DNA of 6,281 nt from Desulfatitalea sp. (GCA_013041835.1 JABDRH010000051.1:1-6281), one strand, 5' to 3'. Shown: positions 1 through 5,733, numbered from the stretch's first letter. Notes: generated by a model from the sequence alone, not told the origin. Made by a program: numbers and translations.

Positions 1-58
1 GGGGTACGTGTCCAGTTCCGTCGATGTCGTCTCGGTTAAAGTGGTTAACGAAAAATAG
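1..58 (+). CDS. Phosphate-binding-like periplasmic protein, C-terminal end only (partial)
   Basis: From base 2 an open frame reads GYVSSSVDVVSVKVVNEK and stops with TAG at 56-58. It lines up with the C-terminus of the two complete PBP-like proteins in this window, which read GAIGYVSSGTDTNAVKTINVQ-like and GAIGYVSFETNTSAV-like in the same place. Its stop lies 15 bases before the porin start at 74, and the other two PBP genes sit 12 bases (nominally) before their porins. I therefore read it as the 3' end of a third PBP gene in a two-gene operon with the downstream porin. The start and most of the gene lie outside the window. It is too short for certainty on its own; the call rests on the GYVSS match plus identical gene order. 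Confidence 0.72.
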   Translation, partial: GYVSSSVDVVSVKVVNEK

Positions 59-73
59 GAAAGGAGCGAACTC

Positions 74-1267
74 ATGAATCGAAAGATGATTGGCATATTA
101 ATGGTATTGGCCGCACTGGTCATTTTCACGGCCCCGGCACATGCGACCTCCATGGGCGACGTGGACATTCACGGATTTATCTCCCAGGGATTCATCGCCA
201 GCAACGAATACAACTACCTGTCCCACAAATCCACCGACGGCAGCTTCGAGTTCAACGAAGTCGGCGTCAACTTTTCCAAGAAAATCGCCGATCGGCTGCG
301 CGTGGGCATTCAACTGTTCAGCCGGGATCTGGGAGACACCAACAACAACAAGGTGACCCTGGACTGGGCCTACGGCGATTATCGCCAATACAACTGGCTG
401 GGTATCCGCGCCGGCCGAATGAAGACCCCCCTGGGCCTGTACAACGAGATCCGGGACATTGACACGCTGCGCACCAATATCATCATGCCCCAAGGCATCT
501 ATCCCGATCTGATTCGGGAAACCACCATCGCCTTGAACGGTTTTGGTCTCTACGGCAACATCGACTTGCGCAGCGTGGGCAGCCTGGACTACCTGATGAT
601 CACCGGCGGCCAGAGTACCGATAATGAGGGCGGGTTAGAAAAATTCTACAACAGTTTTCTCAAGGCACAGGGACAACCCACCACCATTTTGAACGGAACC
701 GTTGACGCTCGGACTTCCTACTGCGGCGGCCTCCGATGGGATACGCCCTTGGATGGACTTCGGATAGGTTACTCGTTCATGGATTCCGCGGGATCAATAC
801 CCATAAAAGAAACTATCTCCAATTTTGAAACGGAACTTGATAGCAAGTTCTTGCTCCAGGTATTCTCCGTCGAATACACATGGAACAATCTTATTCTTGC
901 CGGCGAGTACTACTCGAGAAAAAACGATACGACCAGCGTGGCAGGAGACAGCACCACCACCGAAATCAGCTACTATGTCTCCGGGTCCTATCGGTTTAAC
1001 GACCTGTTCACCTTAGGGGCCTACTATTCGATTTACTACCATGACGAAGATGACAAAGATGGCGACAATTTAATAGTTGGGCATATGGGTCGTGAAAAGG
1101 ACCTGGCCGCGACCCTGCGCTTCGATCTTAATCCCTTTTGGGTGTTCAAGGTGGAAGGGCACTACGTGGACGGCACGGCCTGGGTCGCCTCCGGCGACAA
1201 TCCCAACAGCGACTGGAGCGAAGACACCTGGTACTACGGGGTGGCCAAGATGACCTTCAGCTTCTAA
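74..1267 (+). CDS. Outer-membrane porin-like beta-barrel protein, copy A
   Basis: A 397-residue exported protein. Residues 1-24 are a Sec signal peptide: basic MNRK, a hydrophobic core, and probable cleavage after APAHA. The mature chain shows alternating polar/hydrophobic strands rich in Tyr, Trp and Gly and ends in MTFSF, the terminal Phe used by outer-membrane barrel assembly. Blocks conserved with the other two porins are VDIHGFISQGF (30-40), EYNYLSHKSTDGSFEFNE (45-62), NNKVTLDWAYGDYR (91-104), RAGRMKTPLGLYNE (112-125) and an acidic HDEDDKDGDN loop (323-332). The length suits a 16-strand-type porin that moves small solutes across the outer membrane; the strand count is inferred. The substrate is unknown. 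The nearby phosphate-binding-like gene hints at an anion, but this is only context. AAGGAG 7 bases before the ATG supports the start. This is the most diverged of the three porins and lacks the PQC cysteine of the other two. Confidence 0.88.
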   Translation: MNRKMIGILMVLAALVIFTAPAHATSMGDVDIHGFISQGFIASNEYNYLSHKSTDGSFEFNEVGVNFSKKIADRLRVGIQLFSRDLGDTNNNKVTLDWAYGDYRQYNWLGIRAGRMKTPLGLYNEIRDIDTLRTNIIMPQGIYPDLIRETTIALNGFGLYGNIDLRSVGSLDYLMITGGQSTDNEGGLEKFYNSFLKAQGQPTTILNGTVDARTSYCGGLRWDTPLDGLRIGYSFMDSAGSIPIKETISNFETELDSKFLLQVFSVEYTWNNLILAGEYYSRKNDTTSVAGDSTTTEISYYVSGSYRFNDLFTLGAYYSIYYHDEDDKDGDNLIVGHMGREKDLAATLRFDLNPFWVFKVEGHYVDGTAWVASGDNPNSDWSEDTWYYGVAKMTFSF

Positions 1268-1302
1268 CCCATCCGCGCACTCGAATCCACCTGCTGTGAA
1301 TC

Positions 1303-1350
1303 TCAAGACGGGGCGCCGCCAAAGTCCCATCGGCCGGCGCCCCATCTTGA
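1303..1350. terminator. Hairpin between convergent porin genes, likely bidirectional terminator
   Basis: The arms at 1303-1318 (TCAAGACGGGGCGCCG) and 1335-1350 (CGGCGCCCCATCTTGA) pair over 16 positions with one mismatch and enclose a 16-base loop. The hairpin lies between the 3' ends of two convergent genes, so it can serve both. There is no clear T tract on either side, so it may act by blocking RNA 3' decay or with Rho rather than as a classic intrinsic terminator. A diverged copy lies at 4004-4051. Confidence 0.65.
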
Positions 1351-1388
1351 CCACGTGTCCAATGCTTTTGCAATACAACCGCGCTTTG

Positions 1389-2600
1389 TCAGAAACTGAA
1401 AGTCAGTTTCGCCGCTCCATAATACCAGTCTTCTTCGGACTTATCCGGGTTATCCACAGACAGCACTTCCGCCGTGCCATTGACCTTGTGCCCCTCGAGT
1501 TTAAAGATCCAGCCCTGGACAATGTCAAACCGCAGCGACAGGGCGATATCCTTTTGCCAGGCGTTGTGTTTGGGTTGCCCCAATGCCGGCTGGTCATTCC
1601 CGTCCTTGTCGTTCTTGTCCGGATAATTCACGCCGTAGTAAGCTCCGACTTCAAACCAGTCCGTAAACCGATATGAGGCGCCCCAATAATACGTTTCGGA
1701 TTCTAATTTAGCAGGTTCCCCTAACATCATCTGATTAGCATCCAAAGTCGTCGTGTTTTCAGCATCCAAGTAATTGTACTCAAACACCAGCACCAGGTCT
1801 TCCCATGTAAATTCGATGCCGGAACGAATGTGCTGAATATCAGAGTCCATCGTTACGGAGTTGCCGAGAAGTAACATTGGAACCTTCCCTCTCACTTTAA
1901 GGATATCGGCAGTGAGCGCCAGTCCCGACAGCGGGGTGTTCCATCGGATTTTTCCGACGTAAAGCGTGTCGTAAACGACAGCGCCGGCTATCTCTCCCGC
2001 GCCCTGAAGCGCACTGTTCGAATATTTTTCGATGCCGCTGTCCAAATCCGCGTACAGTGCCCCCATGACCACCTGGTAGTCAAGATCTCCCGCCCCGAAA
2101 AGCGGGATGGCATTGCCATACAGGCTAAGACCGTTGGCGGCGAGGAGGGTGTCTCTGAGCATGTCGCTGTAGTTGCACTGGGGCAGTACGATGCTGGTGC
2201 GAAGAAAATCGTAATCCCGGGTCTCGTTGTAAAGCCCTAGCGGCAGCTTGATTCTCCCCGCCCTGATCCCCAGCCAGTCCCGCCATCGATAGTCGCCATA
2301 GGCCCAGTCCAGGGTCACTTTGTTATTGGCGGCATCGCCGATATCGCGTGCGAAAAATTGGATGCCAAGGCGCAGTTTGTCGGTCAAATCCTTGCTGAAA
2401 TTAATGCCCATTTCGTTGTACTCGAAACTGCCGTCCGTGCTTTTATGGGACAAATAATTGTATTCGCTGCTGATCAGAAACCCCTGGGCAATAAACCCGT
2501 GAATATCAACCCCTCCCGGTCCATCCATCGCCCTGGCATGTCCCATGAGTCCAAAACAGAAAAATGCCGTCGTCATCATTGTCAATATTGCCTTTTTCAT
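1389..2600 (-). CDS. Outer-membrane porin-like beta-barrel protein, copy B
   Basis: A 403-residue exported protein, clearly paralogous to the porins at 74-1267 and 4094-5272. Residues 1-24 (MKKAILTMMTTAFFCFGLMG then HARA) form a Sec signal peptide with a Lys-Lys N-region and probable cleavage after HARA. Conserved blocks are VDIHGFIAQGF (31-41), EYNYLSHKSTDGSFEYNE (46-63), NNKVTLDWAYGDYR (92-105), a probable constriction-loop segment LYNETRDYDFLRTSIVLPQ (123-140) and PDKNDKDGND (327-336). It ends in KLTFSF, as expected for an assembled outer-membrane barrel. Cys141 follows PQ and is shared with copy C but not copy A. AAGGAGG overlaps the tail of the upstream PBP gene and sits 7 bases before the ATG, fixing the start and implying translation from the same mRNA. 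The role is likely diffusion of a small solute, probably an anion, into the periplasm; the substrate is not determinable here. Compared with copy C it carries a longer loop around residues 281-298. Confidence 0.88.
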   Translation of the reverse strand: MKKAILTMMTTAFFCFGLMGHARAMDGPGGVDIHGFIAQGFLISSEYNYLSHKSTDGSFEYNEMGINFSKDLTDKLRLGIQFFARDIGDAANNKVTLDWAYGDYRWRDWLGIRAGRIKLPLGLYNETRDYDFLRTSIVLPQCNYSDMLRDTLLAANGLSLYGNAIPLFGAGDLDYQVVMGALYADLDSGIEKYSNSALQGAGEIAGAVVYDTLYVGKIRWNTPLSGLALTADILKVRGKVPMLLLGNSVTMDSDIQHIRSGIEFTWEDLVLVFEYNYLDAENTTTLDANQMMLGEPAKLESETYYWGASYRFTDWFEVGAYYGVNYPDKNDKDGNDQPALGQPKHNAWQKDIALSLRFDIVQGWIFKLEGHKVNGTAEVLSVDNPDKSEEDWYYGAAKLTFSF

Positions 2601-2612
2601 TAGATATCCTCC

Positions 2613-3050
2613 TTATTGAACATTGATTGTCTTTACAGCGTTGGTATCTGTTCCGGAAGAGACATACCCGATCGCGCCCGCCGTGGACGACACATAGGAG
2701 ACCATCTCCTTTTCATCGCTCAGTGTCGTGGGCGCCTTTCCTTTGCCGGTGAAAATCAATTTCCTGAAATATCGTTCGAACTGGTCAGGCGTTTTTTGAA
2801 TATATTGTTTCAAAAACGCTTCGTGGGCGGCGCCTTGCTTCAGGATCGCAAAATTGATGCTGCCACCACTACTCCATTGGCTTTTTTTTGCGAGAAAAAT
2901 GTTTTTCAGCTCTTCGCCGCTCAGCGAACTATCCGATACGCTTTTGTTGGCAATGACCACGACGTCCCCTGCCCAGGCGATTTGGGGCAAGGGACACAGG
3001 ATGCCCACCAGTATGGCAATCAACACGCCTATCCATATCTTGTTCTTCAT
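2613..3050 (-). CDS. Small phosphate-binding-like periplasmic protein (PBP-like), copy 1
   Basis: A 145-residue protein starting at MKNKIWIGV. GGAGGG five bases before this ATG selects it over a longer frame reaching 3116, and the same start and site are kept in the second copy. Residues 1-27 are a Sec signal peptide (cleavage after AWA, mature GDVVVIANK). The mature chain of about 118 residues resembles the PBP-like family often labelled phosphate ABC transporter substrate-binding protein: LKNIFLAKKSQW (48-59), GGSINFAIL (62-70), RKLIFTGKGKAPTT (96-109) and GAIGYVS (125-131). It is about half the length of a classical PstS and would form only one lobe or a reduced fold. No permease or ATPase gene is nearby, so it may not feed an ABC importer. 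It is followed after 12 bases by porin B and is presumably co-transcribed with it. The family call is firm; phosphate as ligand is only the family label. Confidence 0.85.
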   Translation of the reverse strand: MKNKIWIGVLIAILVGILCPLPQIAWAGDVVVIANKSVSDSSLSGEELKNIFLAKKSQWSSGGSINFAILKQGAAHEAFLKQYIQKTPDQFERYFRKLIFTGKGKAPTTLSDEKEMVSYVSSTAGAIGYVSSGTDTNAVKTINVQ

Positions 3051-3180
3051 AACCGCCCTCCGATTTTTGATTGACACGTTCGTCTTTGTTGGATGAAGAA
3101 ATCTATTTTCAAACATGCCTTTCGGCTGTTAAAGCGAAATAGGCTTGCGGGCGTCGGCGCGACGAGTGTTTTTCATGTGA

Positions 3181-3207
3181 GATGGAGATGGCGTTGGCGT
3201 TGGCGTT
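3181..3207. repeat. Short hexamer tandem repeat (GGCGTT x3, preceded by related GATGGA/GATGGC)
   Basis: GGCGTT occurs three times in a row at 3190-3207, directly after two GATGG-type hexamers at 3181-3192. The matching place in the second leader (from about 5871) has GATGGA and ATGGCGGC but not the GGCGTT run, so the run expanded in this copy or was lost in the other. It lies in the untranslated leader. Confidence 0.6.
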
Positions 3208-3543
3208 GCGGCTTACGGTTTGACTTGATAAGGGAGTTGGAAGTCCGATCCGCTTACGAACATGTCGTTTTCAGACCAGGTTCGGCTTGGCTGTGAGGAG
3301 GAGCAGTGGTTCCAGGATATCGGGCAGTAGCGTTGTGCTTTTTCTATCGATCCTTAGATTACGCTTTTTTAAGGGTGAAAGCAAGAGAGCACGTCTATAG
3401 TTCATCGGATTTTGGTTCGTCTACAAGGCTCACCGCCGGTGCATCTCTGGATGTGCAGGCGGATGTAACGCCATATAGAATTCAAAAACATTCAGGATAG
3501 GAGGAAATAATATTTGCCTGCGCACGAATAGCATAATATTTAA

Positions 3544-3572
3544 GATCTAAGGTAGTTACACTTGTGTGTCAA
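3544..3572 (-). promoter_or_regulatory. Candidate sigma-70-type promoter for the PBP 1-porin B operon
   Basis: On the minus strand TTGACA (3567-3572) is a perfect -35 consensus, followed after 17 bases by TAGATC (3544-3549), a weak -10. The TTGACA and a TAGAT block are both kept in the second leader (6090-6095 and 6076-6081), but there only 8 bases separate them. Conservation argues for function; the poor -10 and the long distance to the gene argue for caution. Confidence 0.35.
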
Positions 3573-3582
3573 GCTAAATTTC

Positions 3583-3838
3583 GCAACCGCAGAATAAAGC
3601 ATCTCCGACTCGCTGGCACCACAGCCGACGTGACAACCTGGCCGTCTTGGCGATCTTCACGGCGCGCATCTTGAATTCGGGAATGCTTGAGCCCCCCGCC
3701 GGGACCCAGTACCGCGTTGGTCAGCATATTGGCCGCACCTTCGGCAACGTGGAACGGGATGAAAAGGGTACCCGCCACGGTTTTTGGCACAATGCGAACC
3801 CACACCTGGATCTGTGCCCTGCGGGAGACGATGGCAAT
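3583..3838 (-). pseudogene. Remnant of molybdopterin formate dehydrogenase alpha subunit, C-terminal domain
   Basis: On the minus strand the frame through 3838-3700 reads EIAIVSRRAQIQVWVRIV, then PKTVAGTLFIPFHVAEGAAN and MLTNAVL. This pattern is typical of the C-terminal molybdopterin-dinucleotide-binding domain of formate dehydrogenase alpha chains (FdhA/FdhF type), where a phenylalanine-histidine and AEGAAN/LTN segment precedes a DP...IPEFK..AVKI ending. After NAVLGP the frame is broken; a one-base shift near the C6 run at 3692-3697 restores IPEFKMRAVKIAKT, the expected ending, and then a TAG near 3577-3579. The catalytic, iron-sulphur and selenocysteine/cysteine regions are absent, so only about 75-80 of some 700-900 residues remain. 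The fragment stops where porin sequence on the opposite strand begins (3839). It cannot make an active enzyme. Confidence 0.78.
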
Positions 3839-3988
3839 TTCGATCTTGATCCCTTTTGGATGTTCAAGGTGGGGGGGGCACTACGTGGACGGCACGGTCT
3901 GGGTCGCTGCCAACGATAATATCAACAGCGATTGGCGCCAAGATACCTTGTGCTGCGCGGGGTAGCCAAAATGACTTTCAGCTTCGAA
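3839..3988 (+). pseudogene. Remnant of a plus-strand porin, 3' end only
   Basis: From TTCGATCTT at 3839 the sequence follows the last 50 codons of porin A (1121-1270). One frame gives FDLDPFWMFKVGG, and the next frame gives GGHYVDGTVWVAANDNINSD then WRQDTLCCAG and stop. Damage relative to porin A: the 5' seven-eighths of the gene are missing; a G8 run at 3871-3878 replaces GGAAGGG and shifts the frame; an extra base near 3955-3960 leads to TAG; and the original TAA stop has become GAA at 3986-3988 after the final TFSF-coding bases. It lies on the same side of the hairpin as porin A does in the first block, so it is the decayed plus-strand partner of the second convergent pair. Confidence 0.85.
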
Positions 3989-4003
3989 TCCATCCGGCCT
4001 GAA

Positions 4004-4051
4004 TCAAGACGGGACGCCGCCAATGTGCCAGCGGCCGACGCCCCGTCTTGA
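4004..4051. terminator. Hairpin between porin remnant and porin C, copy of the 1303-1350 hairpin
   Basis: The arms are at 4004-4019 (TCAAGACGGGACGCCG) and 4036-4051 (CGACGCCCCGTCTTGA). They pair at 14 of 16 positions with the same 16-base loop size as the first hairpin. It still lies 3' of porin C on the minus strand and can end that transcript even though the plus-strand gene is broken. There is no T tract. Confidence 0.6.
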
Positions 4052-4093
4052 TCACCCGTCCAATACTTTCTCTATTAATCCAACCGCACTTTA

Positions 4094-5272
4094 TCAGAAA
4101 CTAAATGTCAGTTTCATCGCACCATAATACCAGTCTCCTTCGGACATGTCCGGGTTATCCGCAACCATCACATCCGCCGTGCCATTCACCTTGTGTCCCT
4201 CGAGCTTAAAGGTCCAGCCCTGGGAGATGTCAAACAGGAGCGACAAGGCTAAATCCTTTTGCCAGGCGCTGTGCTTGGGATCTCCTAATACCGCCCAGTT
4301 ATCCCCGTCCTTGTCATTCTTGTCCGGATAATTCACACCGTAATAGGATCCCATCTCAAACCAATCCGTAAGCCGATAGGAGACACTCCAATAATAAGCT
4401 TCGGATTCCAAACGAGAAGTTTGCCCAAATATCGTAAAATCGGCATCTAAGTAATTATACTCAAACACCAGAACCAAATTTCGCCACACATATTCGATGC
4501 CGGTACGTATGTGTTGTATCTCGGAGTCCATGGTTGCGGATTGGCCCAAATAAAGAATCGAAACATTTCCACTGGTTTGGAGGATATCGGCGGAAAGCGC
4601 CAGTCCCGATAGTGGCGTATTCCATTGAATCTTTCCGAGGTAAAGCGTGTCGTAAACCATCTCGCCGGCCATTTCTCCGTCTCCGGTGCGAAGAAAATTA
4701 TTCATATATTTTCTGATGCCACTTTCCGGGTCCGCGTTCAGTGCGCCAACGACCAGTTGATAGTCAAGATCGCCCGCCCCGAATAGCGGAATGGCATTAC
4801 CATAAATGCTGACACCGTTGGCTGCGATAAGGGTATCTCTATTCAGGTCGTTGTAGCTACACTGGGGCAGTACGATGCTGGTGCGAAGGAAATCGTAATC
4901 CCGGGTCTCGTTGTAAAATCCTAACGGCAGTTTGATCTTTCCCGCCCTTAATCCCAGCCAGTCCCGCCATCGATAGTCCCCATAGGCCCAGTCCAGGGTT
5001 ACTTTGTTATTAGCGACATCACCGATATCCCGTGCAAAGAACTGTATGCCAAGACGCAGTTTGTCGCTCAGATCCGTCCCGAAATTGATGCCCATTTCGT
5101 TGTACTCGAAACTGCCGTCAGTGCTTTTATGGGACAGATAATTGTATTCATTGCTGATCAGAAACCCCTGCGCGATAAAACCGTGGATATCCACGCCTTC
5201 CAGCGCGCCGGCTGTCACTGGCCGGGCATGCCCCATAAGTCCAAAACAAATAAATGCCGCGGTCATCATCAT
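4094..5272 (-). CDS. Outer-membrane porin-like beta-barrel protein, copy C (altered start)
   Basis: A 392-residue barrel protein and the closest paralogue of porin B. Shared blocks are VDIHGFIAQGF (27-37), EYNYLSHKSTDGSFEYNE (42-59), NNKVTLDWAYGDYR (88-101), NETRDYDFLRTSIVLPQ (120-136) with Cys137, PDKNDKDGDN (316-325) and the terminal KLTFSF. Its 5' end differs: the ATG that aligns with porin B's start lies at 5281-5283, 7 bases after AAGGAGG, but a 7-base deletion turns that frame into Met-Lys-Lys-stop. The porin frame must then start at one of three consecutive ATGs (5264-5272), the first overlapping the stop as TAATG. This removes the usual basic residues from the signal peptide, leaving MMMTAAFICFGLMGHARPVTA. 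The barrel itself is intact, so it may be made by reinitiation, with reduced export. It is 12 bases shorter at the loop equivalent to porin B residues 281-298 plus other small gaps. The substrate is unknown. Confidence 0.82.
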   Translation of the reverse strand: MMMTAAFICFGLMGHARPVTAGALEGVDIHGFIAQGFLISNEYNYLSHKSTDGSFEYNEMGINFGTDLSDKLRLGIQFFARDIGDVANNKVTLDWAYGDYRWRDWLGLRAGKIKLPLGFYNETRDYDFLRTSIVLPQCSYNDLNRDTLIAANGVSIYGNAIPLFGAGDLDYQLVVGALNADPESGIRKYMNNFLRTGDGEMAGEMVYDTLYLGKIQWNTPLSGLALSADILQTSGNVSILYLGQSATMDSEIQHIRTGIEYVWRNLVLVFEYNYLDADFTIFGQTSRLESEAYYWSVSYRLTDWFEMGSYYGVNYPDKNDKDGDNWAVLGDPKHSAWQKDLALSLLFDISQGWTFKLEGHKVNGTADVMVADNPDMSEGDWYYGAMKLTFSF

Positions 5273-5283
5273 TATTTTTTCAT
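5272..5283 (-). other. Three-codon minicistron with TAATG overlap ahead of porin C
   Basis: ATG AAA AAA TAA on the minus strand occupies the position and ribosome-binding distance of the original porin start. Its stop overlaps the first ATG of the porin frame by one base, a layout that permits termination-reinitiation. In porin B the same place continues as ATG AAA AAG GCA in frame. Counting from ATG to the shared GCATTT gives 33 bases in porin B and 26 here, so 7 bases are missing. A sequencing or assembly error could also cause this. Confidence 0.6.
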
Positions 5284-5295
5284 TTGAAATCCTCC

Positions 5296-5733
5296 TTATT
5301 GAACATTGATTACCATTACGGCACTGGTATTTGTTTCGAAAGAGACATACCCAATCGCACCTTCCGTGGACGACACATAGGCGAGCATCTCCTTTTCACT
5401 GCTCATGGTCGTGGGCGCCTTTCCCTTACCCGTAAAAATCAATTTTCTGAAATGCCGTTCGAACTGGGAAGGGGTTTTTTGAATATATTGCTTTAAAAAC
5501 GTTTCGTGGGTGGCGCCTTGCGTCAAAATCGCAAAATTGATACTCCCGCCGCTATTCCACTGGCTTTTTTTTGCGAGAAAAATGTTTTTCAGGTCTTCTC
5601 GACTGAGCGTGCTATCCGGTGCATTTTTATTTGCAATGACCACGACATCCCCTGCCCAGGCAATTCCGGACAAGGGGAGCATGATCCCCACCATCATAGC
5701 AAGCAATACGCCTATCCACATCTTGTTCTTCAT
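5296..5733 (-). CDS. Small phosphate-binding-like periplasmic protein (PBP-like), copy 2
   Basis: A 145-residue paralogue of PBP copy 1, the same length and differing at about 31 positions by my count. The start at MKNKMWIGV is set by GGAGGG five bases upstream, as in copy 1; a longer frame to 5760 adds only nine unconserved residues. The signal peptide runs to AWA (27), giving mature GDVVVIANK. Conserved family segments are LKNIFLAKKSQW (48-59), GGSINFAIL (62-70), RKLIFTGKGKAPTT (96-109) and GAIGYVS (125-131). Differences concentrate in the signal peptide, residues 37-47 and the C-terminal 20 residues, while the central core is nearly identical, which suggests the core is under selection. 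The stop lies 12 bases before the original start of porin C, with the AAGGAGG immediately after it, so the two are translationally linked. The role is probably periplasmic binding of an anion that enters through the porin; the ligand is unproven. Confidence 0.85.
   Translation of the reverse strand: MKNKMWIGVLLAMMVGIMLPLSGIAWAGDVVVIANKNAPDSTLSREDLKNIFLAKKSQWNSGGSINFAILTQGATHETFLKQYIQKTPSQFERHFRKLIFTGKGKAPTTMSSEKEMLAYVSSTEGAIGYVSFETNTSAVMVINVQ

Larger units (their letters stand above)
1121..3582. repeat. Segmental duplication, left copy
   Basis: This block (porin A 3' end, hairpin, minus-strand porin, minus-strand PBP, leader) matches 3839-6102 in order and orientation. Coding parts are close, with exact runs near 28-29 bases in the porins (for example 2176-2204 against 4860-4888). 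Leaders are more diverged but share blocks, ending at TGTCAAGC(T/C)AAATTT. To the right of that shared end the two copies differ completely. The left limit given is only where the second copy is truncated; the original unit may have included all of porin A and its PBP. Confidence 0.75.
3051..3582 (-). other. Non-coding leader upstream of PBP copy 1
   Basis: About 530 bases with no gene I can support. The short open frames here lack conserved counterparts in the paralogous leader at 5734-6102, and one encodes an implausible Trp-Arg run. The stretch holds a hexamer repeat at 3181-3207 and a candidate minus-strand promoter at 3544-3572. Blocks shared with the second leader, for example around 3181-3290 against 5871-5960, show that both descend from one sequence. 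If the candidate promoter is real, the mRNA has a leader of nearly 500 nt, long enough for regulatory RNA, but I recognise no riboswitch. Confidence 0.55.

Noticed and set aside
1296..1676. Plus-strand 126-codon open frame, and similar frames at 2616-3074 and 5254-5757
   Set aside because: They lie antisense to well-supported porin and PBP genes, which have ribosome binding sites, signal peptides and paralogues.
3093..3296. Plus-strand 67-codon open frame starting MKKSIFKHAF
   Set aside because: It has no convincing ribosome binding site, encodes a WRWRWRWR run produced by the hexamer repeat, and has no conserved frame in the paralogous leader.
3499..3504. AGGAGG on the plus strand, like a ribosome binding site
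   Set aside because: The following frame begins ATT rather than ATG/GTG/TTG and reaches a stop within a dozen codons. No gene follows.
3647..3965. Two overlapping plus-strand open frames of about 90 codons
   Set aside because: Their first halves are antisense to the formate dehydrogenase remnant. Only the part after 3839 has meaning, as a broken porin end, and is annotated as such.
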